Source: Gaetbulibacter_A aestuarii (GTDB lineage Bacteria; Bacteroidota; Bacteroidia; Flavobacteriales; Flavobacteriaceae). Taken from it: a stretch of 64,000 nt of DNA. Positions 1-8,410 of this stretch are shown here, in pieces. Where the stretch lies: NCBI RefSeq assembly GCF_039537665.1, contig NZ_BAABAY010000001.1:1240001-1304000 (forward strand), written 5' to 3'. Position 1 is the stretch's first letter, and every line of letters begins with the position of its first letter. Both the position numbers and the translations under genes were made by a program. The notes under the pieces are model-generated. The model was not told the origin of the DNA and made no database searches. It saw only the letters and a list, made by a program, of their open reading frames with translations.

Positions 1-720
1 TACATCGTGATCACCCAGCGTAATAAAAACAAGGAACTCAAATTCATTCAGGAACAGCAGGAAGCCAATGAGGAGATCTATAACCTGATGCTTAACCAAA
101 GTGATAAAATTGAAGAAGCTCGTGGTATTGAAAAGAAACGTATTTCTGAAGAATTGCACGACGGTGTTCTGGGGCGTTTGTTCGGCACGCGTTTGAGTTT
201 AGATAGTCTGGTGATGAGTTTGTCGCCCAAAGCTGTGAAAACGATCGGGCCTTATGTAGAAGAACTCAAGACCATCGAACAGGACATCCGCAAAGTTTCC
301 CACGACCTGAATACCGATTTTGTGTCCGGAGGCGGTTTTAAGGATATTATAAAAACGCTGGTGGATACCCAATGTTTGGCTTACGGCCTGGATCATAATT
401 TTTCCCATGACGATGATATTGACTGGGATAGTGTACCCAACAAGACCAAAATTCATATCTACAGGATCGTTCAGGAAAGTCTTCATAATATCTACAAACA
501 TGCCAAAGCAACCACAGTAAAACTCTACTTTAAATTTGATAATCATAAAATTTTAGTAATTTTAGAGGATGATGGCAGAGGCTTCGACCTAAAAAAGGCG
601 AAGTCCGGCATCGGTTTAAAGAACATGAGATCCAGAATAAAGGATTTTGGCGGTACACTTTCGCTCTCATCAGAAAAAGGAAAGGGTACAACCGTAAAAA
701 TAATAGCTCCCAAAAACTAA
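1..720 (+). CDS. Sensor histidine kinase, C-terminal part (HisKA_3 / HATPase), 5' end outside window
   Basis: The reading frame is open from base 1, so the gene starts upstream; the GTG at 7 is only an internal codon. Visible parts are a coiled linker, a dimerisation helix with the phospho-acceptor His in ISEELHDGV, an N box (VQESLHNIYKHA) and the ATP-lid glycines (DDGRGFD, GIGLKNM). This is the NarX/DesK-like HisKA_3 class. Flavobacterial members usually carry TPR repeats and one membrane helix ahead of this part, but that is not visible here. It would autophosphorylate and pass phosphate to the regulator that begins 9 bp downstream. The family is clear; the signal sensed is unknown. Confidence 0.9.
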   Translation, partial: YIVITQRNKNKELKFIQEQQEANEEIYNLMLNQSDKIEEARGIEKKRISEELHDGVLGRLFGTRLSLDSLVMSLSPKAVKTIGPYVEELKTIEQDIRKVSHDLNTDFVSGGGFKDIIKTLVDTQCLAYGLDHNFSHDDDIDWDSVPNKTKIHIYRIVQESLHNIYKHAKATTVKLYFKFDNHKILVILEDDGRGFDLKKAKSGIGLKNMRSRIKDFGGTLSLSSEKGKGTTVKIIAPKN

Positions 721-729
721 GATTAATAC

Positions 730-1404
730 ATGACAGAAACCATTAAAATTCTGATGATCGATGATCATCCCATGATTATTGAAGGGTATCAAAACACCTT
801 ACTTTTTACTAAGAAAGAACATCAGGAATTAAAAATTGATATCGCCAACAATTGTGACGAGGCTGTGAAATACATGAATAAAGCCATAGAAACGGCTAAA
901 CCTTATGATATGTTGTTTGTTGATATCAGTTTACCGCCTTCCAGCGATGGGAGTATGAGTTCCGGCGAAGATCTGGCGGAATATGCCAGAGAGCATTTGC
1001 CAAAAGCCAAAATAATTATACTCACCATGTTCAGTGAATCATTCCGAATTCATAATATCATAAAGAACATCGATCCGGAAGGTTTCCTCATAAAAAGTGA
1101 TCTTACTTCCAGTGAATTGGCCAGTGCCTTTCAGGCTGTTTTGCACAATCCGCCATTCTACAGCGGTACGGTAAATAGTCATATTCGTAAAACTATCGCT
1201 ACCGATGTGGTTATAGATGATAAGAATCGGAAAATTCTTTACCTCTTATCGCAAGGCGTAAAAACGAAAAATCTGGCTGCTCATTTGGATATTTCCTTAA
1301 GTGCGGTAGAAAAACGCAAAAAACAATTGAAGGATCTGTTCGATATTCAGGATGGTCAGGACGAGACCTTACTTGAAGAAGCTCGAAAAAAAGGTTTCGT
1401 TTAA
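730..1404 (+). CDS. Response regulator, NarL/LuxR-like
   Basis: The receiver domain (about residues 5-130) has the acidic pair DD at 11-12, the phospho-acceptor D65 in LFVDISLPP and the conserved Lys in GFLIKSD. A C-terminal helix-turn-helix follows (about 165-205; NLAAHLDISLSAVEKRKKQL), which is LuxR-like but diverged. The gene lies 9 bp behind the HisKA_3 kinase and is almost certainly its partner. The acidic insert after the phosphorylation site (SSDGSMSSGEDLAEYA) is longer than in classic NarL proteins and is common in flavobacterial versions. The target genes cannot be read from the sequence. Confidence 0.9.
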   Translation: MTETIKILMIDDHPMIIEGYQNTLLFTKKEHQELKIDIANNCDEAVKYMNKAIETAKPYDMLFVDISLPPSSDGSMSSGEDLAEYAREHLPKAKIIILTMFSESFRIHNIIKNIDPEGFLIKSDLTSSELASAFQAVLHNPPFYSGTVNSHIRKTIATDVVIDDKNRKILYLLSQGVKTKNLAAHLDISLSAVEKRKKQLKDLFDIQDGQDETLLEEARKKGFV

Positions 1405-1629
1405 CGAGAAAATTCATACTAAAAAATCCGTCGAAATGTTAAAAATTCGATGAAGTGTAAATTTTGTTTCACTCGTAACTCCTACTATATCTGACTTTTA
1501 TAATTAAACCGTAATACTGTTACGGTTTTTCCACAGCTTGAAAAGATACCTTATACTTATCTTTGATATATCAACACTTCAAAATTAATTAATCCCTCAA
1601 TTTTTTTTGTTGATAATAGCAATTTACAT

Positions 1630-1670
1630 AGTCCCGGGGAGGTGAGAGACCCCCGGGACTTCTTCTTTTT
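1630..1670 (+). terminator. Strong GC-rich hairpin terminator
   Basis: A perfect 10-bp stem, AGTCCCGGGG (1630-1639) with CCCCGGGACT (1651-1660), has an 11-nt loop and is followed by TCTTCTTTTT. It lies 226 bp past the response regulator and directly against the stop codon of the convergent DUF456 gene. It probably ends transcription from the left; the minus-strand side has no U-tract. Confidence 0.8.
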
Positions 1671-2172
1671 ATACCGAAAATAAGGTGTCTTTGTAATCCC
1701 AAACGGTGCTTAAGAACATTCCAAAGTAGATCACCGCAACGACAAGTTTAATAAATGTAGAGGCCAGAAACCCAACAAAGGATCCTACAGCCGATTTAAA
1801 CGCAATTCTGGAATTAGGAGCGTTCATCATTTCCCCAATAAAGGCTCCCGCAAACGGACCAATAATGATCCCGCCGGGAATAGGCGCGAGTAGTCCAACG
1901 ACGAGGCCAATAGACGTTCCGATCATGCCTGCACGTGTGCCTCCGAAACGTTTGGAACCCATGGCGGGAATAATATAATCCAGAACAAAAATAGCCATAG
2001 CGATGATGAACGTGATAATGATTAGCGTCCAGTTCATAGGAATGGCATTCGTGGCATACAAAATTAAAAGTCCGACCCAACTCAAAGGAGGCCCGGGTAA
2101 AATAGGTAATAAACTACCAATAAGCCCCAGGATCAGGAACAGGGCAGCAATGCAAACAAGAAATATATCCAC
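1669..2172 (-). CDS. DUF456 family integral membrane protein
   Basis: This 167-residue protein is almost wholly hydrophobic, with about four to five membrane segments. The N-terminal LGLIGSLLPILPGPPLSW and the glycine-rich GGTRAGMIGTSIGLVVG and PFAGAFIGE stretches are the pattern of the DUF456 family, whose function is unknown. The glycine-rich repeats resemble glycine-zipper motifs. It is a single gene converging on the kinase/regulator pair, with the terminator hairpin abutting its stop codon. No lipobox or enzyme motif is present. Confidence 0.85.
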   Translation of the reverse strand: MDIFLVCIAALFLILGLIGSLLPILPGPPLSWVGLLILYATNAIPMNWTLIIITFIIAMAIFVLDYIIPAMGSKRFGGTRAGMIGTSIGLVVGLLAPIPGGIIIGPFAGAFIGEMMNAPNSRIAFKSAVGSFVGFLASTFIKLVVAVIYFGMFLSTVWDYKDTLFSV

Positions 2173-2228
2173 GCGTAAGGATTTAAAATTTTCTATTAGA
2201 CTAAAATAAATCTTTTTTGTTACTTTTT

Positions 2229-2293
2229 AACTAAAAAATTAGTTCAAACTAAAAAATTAGTTATATTTGTATTGTTGAACTAAAAAATTAGTT
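2229..2293. promoter_or_regulatory. Three identical operator palindromes upstream of the BlaI-like gene
   Basis: The 16-bp palindrome AACTAAAAAATTAGTT occurs three times without a mismatch in the arms: 2229-2244, 2247-2262 and 2278-2293. The first two centres are 18 bp apart and the second and third 31 bp apart. The TAnnTTTG box (2262-2269) lies between copies 2 and 3, so copy 3 covers the transcription start and ribosome-binding region. The layout fits autorepression by the BlaI/MecI-type dimer encoded next. Confidence 0.85.
2262..2269 (+). promoter_or_regulatory. -7 promoter box of the blaI-blaR-like operon
   Basis: TATATTTG matches the Bacteroidota -7 consensus TAnnTTTG exactly. Transcription would start near 2274, leaving a leader of about 25 nt that is mostly filled by the third operator palindrome. 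Confidence 0.7.
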
Positions 2294-2298
2294 GAAAG

Positions 2299-2658
2299 AT
2301 GAAGCAGTTAACAAATGCCGAAGAAGAGATCATGAAAATTCTTTGGAAGCTCGAAAAGGCCAATGTAAAAGCCATAATTGAAGAAATGCCTAAACCCAAA
2401 CCCGCCTATAATACGGTGTCTACAATTGTTAGAATTCTGGAAAATAAAGGCTTTGTAGATTATGAAAAACAAGGTAAAGGCCATGTGTACTTCCCTGTGG
2501 TAAAACAACAGGATTATAGTAATCAAACCATAAATACCCTGGTGGATAATTATTTTCAGGGTTCTTTTAAAAGTATGGTGTCCTTCTTCGTTAAAAAGAA
2601 CGATATCAGTTTAAAAGAAATGGAATCGATATTAAAGGACATCAATAAAAAAGATTAA
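2299..2658 (+). CDS. BlaI/MecI/CopY family transcriptional repressor
   Basis: The protein has 119 residues, the normal length of the family. An N-terminal winged helix (LTNAEEEIMKILWKLEKANVKAI, then PAYNTVSTIVRILENKGFV) is followed by the basic wing (YEKQGKGHVYFPV) and a C-terminal dimerisation helix. It binds DNA as a dimer and is normally removed when a partner membrane protease cleaves it. That partner begins 2 bp downstream. The three palindromes ahead of the gene are the likely binding sites. In Bacteroidota such pairs are not confined to beta-lactam resistance, and no beta-lactamase gene is nearby. Confidence 0.93.
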   Translation: MKQLTNAEEEIMKILWKLEKANVKAIIEEMPKPKPAYNTVSTIVRILENKGFVDYEKQGKGHVYFPVVKQQDYSNQTINTLVDNYFQGSFKSMVSFFVKKNDISLKEMESILKDINKKD

Positions 2659-2660
2659 TC

Positions 2661-4604
2661 ATGTTACAGTATTTCATTCAAACCATCACGTTTCAGATCT
2701 TCTTTTTATTGATCTATGATATCTTTTTAAAGAAGGAAACCTTTTTCAATTGGAACAGAATGTACCTCTTGGCCACCTTTGGATTGTCGTTGTTATTACC
2801 TTTTATAAGAATTGAACGTTTTAAAGAAGCCGTTCCTAAAGATTATATCATTCAGTTACCTGAAGTGTTCATCGGACAAAAACCAACTGCTGAACCTGTT
2901 ATTTTAGATCCTACGATCACTACTTCAATAGGTGAGGTGACATGGACCATTTGGGAGCTGTTGTTCTTTACAGGAATGCTGGTAGCAGCAAGTTTGCTCA
3001 TCTATAAAATCACTAAGCTTTTAAGGCTTATTTATAGTCATCCAAAAGATAAAACAGATCAGTTTTACCTTGTGAAATTACCTCATAGTTCTGCTGCATT
3101 TTCATTTTTCAATGTCATTTTTTTAGGTGCTCAATTGGATGAAGCGGAAACACAGGCCATCCTAAAACACGAATTGGTGCACGTTAATCAGAAACACAGT
3201 TTAGACCTCATGTTCTTTGAAGTGTTTCGGGTGTTGTTTTGGTGTAATCCTATGGTATATATGTATCAAAATCGTATGGTAACACTACATGAGTTTATGG
3301 CGGATGCACAGGCTGTAAAACATCAAAACAAATCGGAGTATTATCAAAATTTGTTAACGCAGGTTTTCGATACGAAACACTTGTCTTTCATCAACCCATT
3401 TTTTAAACAATCATTAATCAAAAAACGAATCATTATGTTACAAAAATCAAGATCAAAACAAATTCACGTCTTAAAATATGCCCTTTTAATTCCTGTGGTT
3501 TTTGGAATGTTGGCTTACACCTCAAGCATACAGAATGCATATGGACAGGAATTAGTAAATCAAAATAATTCGGAAGATTTAAATCAGTATAGTTTTAAGA
3601 TTAAACTTAATGAAGAATTGACTGATGATCAAAAGAAAAATATCTCAGCTTATGATACTTTTTTAGTACAAAATATCAACAATTATGTGTCATGGATGGA
3701 CTATGATAACAAAACAGGTTTTGTTCATTTGAGTATTCATTCGGTGGGAGAAAAAATACCTGAAGGCTATTCTAAAAAAATAATAGGTGCAAGGGATGGT
3801 TCTGGTCCTTCTTATGTTGCATATTCTAATTATGAGAATTCGCGTACAGAGAAAGTTCAAAAGAACTCAAAATTGAAAGTACAAATGACTGTTAACCAAA
3901 CCAATTTGATTGAGAGAATTCAAGCCGTAAAAGAACAAATTCAGGCGCAGGGAAATGTTTCTGATCACGAAGATTACGGTTTACAGTTATTGTACAAGAT
4001 AATTCAAAGCGATGCCCTGGATCAGGATCTAATTGCAAAAGTGCAGACCTATACCGCCAAACAAAGTAAAACACCTTTAGAGTCAAAAATTTCTGCCATT
4101 TTCCATCAAATTCAGGCCCAGGGGAATGTTTCACAGGAGGAAGAAAAAGCCTTAAAACAACTTCTTGTTTTTACCAGCGATGGTTTTGATAAACCCATGT
4201 TTAATGATGTTATCGATGATATCGAAGTGCCTTTCGCAGTCATTGAACACGTTCCTGTGTATCCTGGTTGTGAGAATGAAGAAGGGAACGCTGCTAAAAA
4301 GCGCTGTATGTCTGAGAATATCCAAAAATTCGTAACCAGAAACTTTAATAACAATATTGGAAAAGAGAATGGTCTAACCGGAAGACAACGTATCAATGTG
4401 ATATTTAAGATAGATCGCAAAGGTAATGTTACAGGAGCTAGTGCTCGTGCGGGTCACCCGGCCCTGGAGCAGGAAGCCTTGCGTGTTATCAATGCACTTC
4501 CACAGATGAAACCCGGATTGCAAAAAGGGAAAACGGTAACGGTGCCGTATTCTTTACCGATTATTTTTGAAGTATCCGATGCGCCTAAGGAGAAACAAAA
4601 TTAA
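2661..4604 (+). CDS. BlaR1/MecR1-like M56 metalloprotease with C-terminal TonB domain
   Basis: The 647-residue membrane protein starts with helices at about 1-20, 35-50 and 95-115. Then comes an M56 zinc-protease domain with the HExxH motif at 170-174 (HELVH) and a further membrane segment near 475-495 of the coding frame's middle third (VLKYALLIPVVFGML, about residue 275-290). The periplasmic part is long and lacks a recognisable penicillin-binding domain. It ends in a TonB-C-like domain (about 545-640; VIFKIDRKGNVTGASARAGHPALEQEALRV). The fusion is frequent in Bacteroidota. The protein should sense an envelope signal and inactivate the BlaI-like repressor. A duplicated segment, EQIQAQGNVS / HQIQAQGNVS, lies at about 425 and 485. 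Confidence 0.88.
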   Translation: MLQYFIQTITFQIFFLLIYDIFLKKETFFNWNRMYLLATFGLSLLLPFIRIERFKEAVPKDYIIQLPEVFIGQKPTAEPVILDPTITTSIGEVTWTIWELLFFTGMLVAASLLIYKITKLLRLIYSHPKDKTDQFYLVKLPHSSAAFSFFNVIFLGAQLDEAETQAILKHELVHVNQKHSLDLMFFEVFRVLFWCNPMVYMYQNRMVTLHEFMADAQAVKHQNKSEYYQNLLTQVFDTKHLSFINPFFKQSLIKKRIIMLQKSRSKQIHVLKYALLIPVVFGMLAYTSSIQNAYGQELVNQNNSEDLNQYSFKIKLNEELTDDQKKNISAYDTFLVQNINNYVSWMDYDNKTGFVHLSIHSVGEKIPEGYSKKIIGARDGSGPSYVAYSNYENSRTEKVQKNSKLKVQMTVNQTNLIERIQAVKEQIQAQGNVSDHEDYGLQLLYKIIQSDALDQDLIAKVQTYTAKQSKTPLESKISAIFHQIQAQGNVSQEEEKALKQLLVFTSDGFDKPMFNDVIDDIEVPFAVIEHVPVYPGCENEEGNAAKKRCMSENIQKFVTRNFNNNIGKENGLTGRQRINVIFKIDRKGNVTGASARAGHPALEQEALRVINALPQMKPGLQKGKTVTVPYSLPIIFEVSDAPKEKQN

Positions 4605-4635
4605 TTTCTATAAAAGTTAGTCAGCATATTTTTTT

Positions 4636-4668
4636 AAAACCGAAGGATTTCCTTCGGTTTTGTTTTTT
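4636..4668 (+). terminator. Intrinsic terminator of the blaI-blaR-like operon
   Basis: A perfect 11-bp stem, AAAACCGAAGG (4636-4646) with CCTTCGGTTTT (4651-4661), has a 4-nt loop and runs into TGTTTTTT. It lies 32 bp behind the stop codon of the M56 gene. Confidence 0.9.
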
Positions 4669-4719
4669 ATGGTCGTGTAGAACCTAAAAAAATTGTACTT
4701 TTCGGTATTGGAACGTTTT

Positions 4720-5196
4720 ATGAAGCAACTTTACTTAGGAATTTTAGTTTTATCCCTAACATCGTGTAAATATTTCGATGTAAAAAAAACATCTTCAGAA
4801 TCCATTCTAAAGGAAAAATTAGAAACTTTTGACTGGAATGATGTCGATGAATATCCTTCCTTTTCCTTTTGCGATTCCTTAATTGAAAAACAAGCCGTTA
4901 AGCACTGTTTTGAAAATTACATCACTAAAAACATTCTGAATTTTCTGGAAAAAGAAAAACTGGTTGTTACTCATGATGTGAGCGATACCATCACACTTGA
5001 TTTTCAGATATCAGAAAAAGGCGAGATTTCATTGTCGGATTTTGAAGTAGATTCGTTAACACTTCGCGAAATCCCCAATATAAATTCACTGATCCAAAAT
5101 AGTATCGGTGCGTTGCCCAAAATATATCCGGCCACCAAACAAGGACAGCAGGTAAAAACAAAATTCGAGTTGCCTTTAGTGATCCATGTAAAATAA
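4720..5196 (+). CDS. Small lipoprotein with TonB-C-like domain
   Basis: The ATG at 4720 gives 158 residues that begin with a lipoprotein signal peptide (MKQLYLGILVLSLTSCK, lipobox cysteine in LTSC). An upstream TTG at 4693 would put residues ahead of the signal peptide and is rejected. The C-terminal half (about 90-158: ITLDFQISEKGEISL... ending TKFELPLVIHV) has the strand pattern of the TonB C-terminal domain and resembles the end of the preceding M56 protein. A near-consensus -7 box (TACTTTTC, 4696-4703) suggests its own promoter after the terminator. The function is unknown; it may be a soluble partner of the sensor. Confidence 0.7.
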   Translation: MKQLYLGILVLSLTSCKYFDVKKTSSESILKEKLETFDWNDVDEYPSFSFCDSLIEKQAVKHCFENYITKNILNFLEKEKLVVTHDVSDTITLDFQISEKGEISLSDFEVDSLTLREIPNINSLIQNSIGALPKIYPATKQGQQVKTKFELPLVIHVK

Positions 5197-5296
5197 ATGC
5201 AACTGCAAATAGTTATAGTTATTGAACAATATCCAACGAAACAAAAAGAATTGTTTAGTTTTGTGAGAAGCCAAAGTCCCCGATAAATCCTGTAAA

Positions 5297-5304
5297 TATC
5301 TTTG
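5297..5304 (+). promoter_or_regulatory. -7 promoter box almost on the start codon (possible leaderless mRNA)
   Basis: TATCTTTG is an exact TAnnTTTG match and ends only 6 bp before the ATG at 5311. With the usual spacing, transcription would begin 1-3 nt before or at that ATG. No convincing -33 TTG lies at the right distance. Confidence 0.5.
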
Positions 5305-5310
5305 ACACCT

Positions 5311-5949
5311 ATGAAATCAAAATCATTAAAATTTCAAGTTCTGTTCTGTTTGTCGCTGGTATGCCTGTTTACGTTTTCCGCGAAAGCGCAAACGGATAAA
5401 AGTACTTTAAAAGCGCAGATCGCTCTCGGTGTTAATCATCCTTCAGAATCCGGTTTAGTTTCCGGTTTTGAGGCCAAACCTATTAATTTCCCAACCGTAA
5501 ATCTGGGGTTGCAATATCAATTTAGTCCTGATTTTGGAGCGAAGTTCGATCTGGGTTACAGCCGGTTTTCAAATAAGGATAACACACAAGAATTCAAGGT
5601 CAATGCCACACGCCTGAATTTACAGTTGGTCTATGATGCTTCGGAGGTATTCAACCTCTATCGTTTTGGTGTGTTTTTGCATGCCGGACCGGGCATTACC
5701 ATGATAAAACCTTTAAGCTATTACAAAGAAAACAAATTGTCCTATTTAAACGTCCTGGTAGGGATTGAGTTTCATTACGGACTGTCCGATACCATGTCGC
5801 TGTTTTTAGACGCGTCTTACATGGCGGGATTTGCCAAGGATTTCGACCCGATAACTTCGGGGTACGGTTCTTTTAATGGTGATCTTGCAACGGTATCCAT
5901 AGGCTTATCATTTTCAATTAGTGGCTGTTATTATTGTGAGCAACGATGA
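5311..5949 (+). CDS. Outer-membrane beta-barrel protein
   Basis: The ATG at 5311 gives 212 residues with a signal peptide (MKSKSLKFQVLFCLSLVCLFTFSAKAQ). An upstream TTG at 5302 coincides with the promoter box and is rejected. The mature part is a run of alternating amphipathic strands typical of OmpW/OmpA-like eight-stranded barrels (LGLQYQFSPDFGAKFDLGYSRF, ATRLNLQLVYDAS). It ends in ISGCYYCEQR, with two cysteines, rather than the usual terminal aromatic residue. The stop overlaps the ruvC start by 4 bp (ATGA), so the two are co-translated. The specific role is unknown. Confidence 0.75.
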   Translation: MKSKSLKFQVLFCLSLVCLFTFSAKAQTDKSTLKAQIALGVNHPSESGLVSGFEAKPINFPTVNLGLQYQFSPDFGAKFDLGYSRFSNKDNTQEFKVNATRLNLQLVYDASEVFNLYRFGVFLHAGPGITMIKPLSYYKENKLSYLNVLVGIEFHYGLSDTMSLFLDASYMAGFAKDFDPITSGYGSFNGDLATVSIGLSFSISGCYYCEQR

Positions 5950-6497
5950 GTAAAGAAAAGATTATTTTAGGGATCGATCCCGGAACAACGATTATGGGTT
6001 TTGGCCTGATCAAGGTTGAAAATAAATCCATGACCTTTTTGCAATTGAATGAATTGGATCTCAAAAAATACAGTGATCACTACATCAAATTAAAACTCAT
6101 TTTTGAACGTACTGTAGAACTTATTGATACCTATAACCCTGATGAGATTGCTATCGAAGCCCCTTTCTTTGGCAAGAACGTACAGAGTATGCTTAAATTA
6201 GGCCGGGCGCAAGGCGTTGCTATGGCTGCAGGATTAAGTCGGGAAGTGCCCATTACAGAATATCTTCCGAAGAAAATTAAAATGGCCATTACCGGAAATG
6301 GAAATGCCAGTAAAGAACAGGTGGCCAAAATGCTGCAAAGTTTGCTCAACCTGAAAACCCTACCGAAAAACCTGGATGCTACCGATGGTTTGGCGGCTGC
6401 GGTGTGTCATTTTTATAACTCCGGAAAACCCACGATTGGGAAGAGTTATACGGGCTGGGATGCTTTTGTAAAGCAGAATCCTAATAAAATAGGATAA
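5946..6497 (+). CDS. ruvC: Crossover junction endodeoxyribonuclease RuvC
   Basis: This 183-residue protein has the full RuvC fold and the four acidic catalytic residues: D11 in GIDPGT, E71 in AIEAPFF, and D144 and D147 in LDATDGLAAA. It resolves Holliday junctions as a dimer together with RuvAB, which are not in this window. The start overlaps the preceding barrel gene. hemW follows after 11 bp, a common flavobacterial order. Confidence 0.95.
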   Translation: MSKEKIILGIDPGTTIMGFGLIKVENKSMTFLQLNELDLKKYSDHYIKLKLIFERTVELIDTYNPDEIAIEAPFFGKNVQSMLKLGRAQGVAMAAGLSREVPITEYLPKKIKMAITGNGNASKEQVAKMLQSLLNLKTLPKNLDATDGLAAAVCHFYNSGKPTIGKSYTGWDAFVKQNPNKIG

Positions 6498-6508
6498 TCG
6501 CTGGAGGT

Positions 6509-7639
6509 ATGGCCGGTATTTATATTCATATTCCGTTTTGCAAACAAGCTTGTTTCTATTGTGATTTTCATTTTTCGACGACTTTAAAAAAGAAAAAAGA
6601 GCTCCTTGACGCTTTAGTTAAAGAGTTGGAGCTTCGGCGTGATATTTTTCAAAACACCCCAATCGAAACTATTTATTTTGGTGGCGGAACACCTTCTTTA
6701 TTATCGCAAAGCGAAATAGAACACCTGATCGAGGCCGTTTACCAAAACTATAATGTTTCCAAAGATCCAGAAATTACCCTTGAGGCCAACCCTGATGATC
6801 TTTCGGTTTCCAAATTGAAAGCCCTTTCTAAAAGTCCGGTGAATCGACTGAGTATTGGCGTACAGTCTTTTTTTGAGACCGATCTTAAACTCATGAATCG
6901 CGCGCATAATGCGGAAGAAGCAAAACGCTGTTTGGAGACCGCCACAACATATTTTGAGAATATATCTCTGGACCTGATCTACGGTATTCCCGATGCTTCA
7001 AACACACATTGGGAAGAGAATATCGATATAGCGTTGTCTTTCAATATACCGCATATTTCAAGCTATGCGCTAACCGTGGAACCAAAAACAGCTTTAGCAT
7101 CCTTTATAAAAAAAGGGCTCATAAAAAATGTGGATGATTCCCAAAGTCAAGAACAATTTCATATCTTAATAGCACGCTTGGAGGCTGCAGGTTTTATTCA
7201 TTATGAAACCTCAAATTTTGGAAAACCCGGATATTTCAGTCGGAATAACACCGCTTATTGGCAAGGAAAACCCTATTTAGGGATCGGGCCCTCGGCACAT
7301 TCGTTTTATCAGAATCAGCGCAGCTGGAATGTTCGTAATAATTCGAAATATATGAAAAGCCTGGAGGAAGCTATTTTACCCCTGGAGGTTGAAACCTTAT
7401 CAAAAACGGATGCTTATAATGAGTACGTCATGACCGGATTGCGAACCATGTGGGGCGTTTCACTAGAAAAGGTAAACCATGATTTTGGTTCGCTGTATAA
7501 GGCTTATTTATTAAAGCAAGCTGAAAAATATATTGAACAGGGTTTTTTAGAATTAAAACAGGAAACCCTGATGGCCACGAGCGAAGGAAAATTTTTAACT
7601 GACGGCATTGCAGCCGATTTGTTTAAACTCAATTTATAA
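6509..7639 (+). CDS. hemW: HemW-type radical SAM protein (heme chaperone)
   Basis: The protein has 376 residues. The radical-SAM cysteines are in MAGIYIHIPFCKQACFYCDF (C11, C15, C18), followed by the glycine motif YFGGGTPSLL and the HemW-like C-terminal domain (YWQGKPYLGIGPSAHSF). These mark the HemW group rather than oxygen-independent coproporphyrinogen oxidase HemN, which has an extra N-terminal part. HemW proteins bind heme and deliver it to membrane enzymes. Its stop codon shares one base with the next start (TAATG), indicating translational coupling. Confidence 0.93.
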   Translation: MAGIYIHIPFCKQACFYCDFHFSTTLKKKKELLDALVKELELRRDIFQNTPIETIYFGGGTPSLLSQSEIEHLIEAVYQNYNVSKDPEITLEANPDDLSVSKLKALSKSPVNRLSIGVQSFFETDLKLMNRAHNAEEAKRCLETATTYFENISLDLIYGIPDASNTHWEENIDIALSFNIPHISSYALTVEPKTALASFIKKGLIKNVDDSQSQEQFHILIARLEAAGFIHYETSNFGKPGYFSRNNTAYWQGKPYLGIGPSAHSFYQNQRSWNVRNNSKYMKSLEEAILPLEVETLSKTDAYNEYVMTGLRTMWGVSLEKVNHDFGSLYKAYLLKQAEKYIEQGFLELKQETLMATSEGKFLTDGIAADLFKLNL

Positions 7640-8388
7640 TGCTAGCAAAAATACACTACCATTCAAGAAAATACACCATCGATTTAGCTAAGCCTCTGGA
7701 TATTTCCATACCCATGAGAGCTTCAAAAAACAACGTAAATGCCTGGTATATTGATCCACCACGTATTGAAGCCGTGGTTGATGGCGAGTGGGTCGCTAAG
7801 GTTTCTGAAGGTGCAAGCGTGAATTTTAATGATATTCATTTTAATCCTCATGGCCATGGCACACATACCGAATGTGTTGGGCATATTGTTGAAGAAGTGC
7901 ATTCTATCAATGAAAATTTGAAGCAATTCTTTTTCCTGGCGGAAGTGATCACTGTAGCTCCGGAGAAATACATGGAAGACCGGGCCATTTCCAGAAAGCA
8001 ACTGCAATTCGCTTTGGGTAATAAAAAGCGGGATGCGGTGATCATCAGAACCATACCCAATACCAATGATAAATTATCGCGACAATACTCGCATTCCAAC
8101 TGGCCCTATTTGCTCGAGGATGCTATAAAATATTTGGTAAAAAAAGGTGTGAAACATTTACTTGTTGATATGCCAAGTGTTGATCGCGAAGAGGATGGTG
8201 GTGAATTGCTGGGGCATAATGCCTTTTGGAATACCTCAGGGAAGCTGCGCATGGATACTACCATAACCGAAATGATCTTTGTTCCAAACACGGTTAAGGA
8301 TGGTACTTATTTTTTGAATTTACAGATCGCACCATTTGAAAATGATGCTACGCCAAGTAAGCCCATTTTATACGCCATTCAACCTTAG
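7639..8388 (+). CDS. Cyclase family metal hydrolase (kynurenine formamidase-like fold)
   Basis: The protein has 249 residues. The conserved metal-binding motif reads HFNPHGHGTHTECVGHI (about residues 71-87), matching the HxGTHxD/E pattern of the Pfam cyclase family, and LLVDMPSVDREEDGG near 177-191 fits the later conserved aspartates. Family members include kynurenine formamidase, arylformamidases and isatin hydrolase. The substrate cannot be assigned; no tryptophan-degradation gene is nearby. It sits in the ruvC-hemW run. Confidence 0.85.
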   Translation: MLAKIHYHSRKYTIDLAKPLDISIPMRASKNNVNAWYIDPPRIEAVVDGEWVAKVSEGASVNFNDIHFNPHGHGTHTECVGHIVEEVHSINENLKQFFFLAEVITVAPEKYMEDRAISRKQLQFALGNKKRDAVIIRTIPNTNDKLSRQYSHSNWPYLLEDAIKYLVKKGVKHLLVDMPSVDREEDGGELLGHNAFWNTSGKLRMDTTITEMIFVPNTVKDGTYFLNLQIAPFENDATPSKPILYAIQP

Positions 8389-8410
8389 ATCAGTTAATTT
8401 TTGTTGCATC

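Noticed and set aside
2299..4604. Beta-lactam resistance operon
   Set aside because: No beta-lactamase or resistant penicillin-binding protein is nearby, and the M56 protein carries a TonB-C domain instead of a penicillin-sensing domain; such pairs in Bacteroidota have broader roles.
4693..4719. Upstream TTG start for the small TonB-like lipoprotein
   Set aside because: It would place nine residues ahead of a clear lipoprotein signal peptide; the ATG at 4720 begins the signal exactly.
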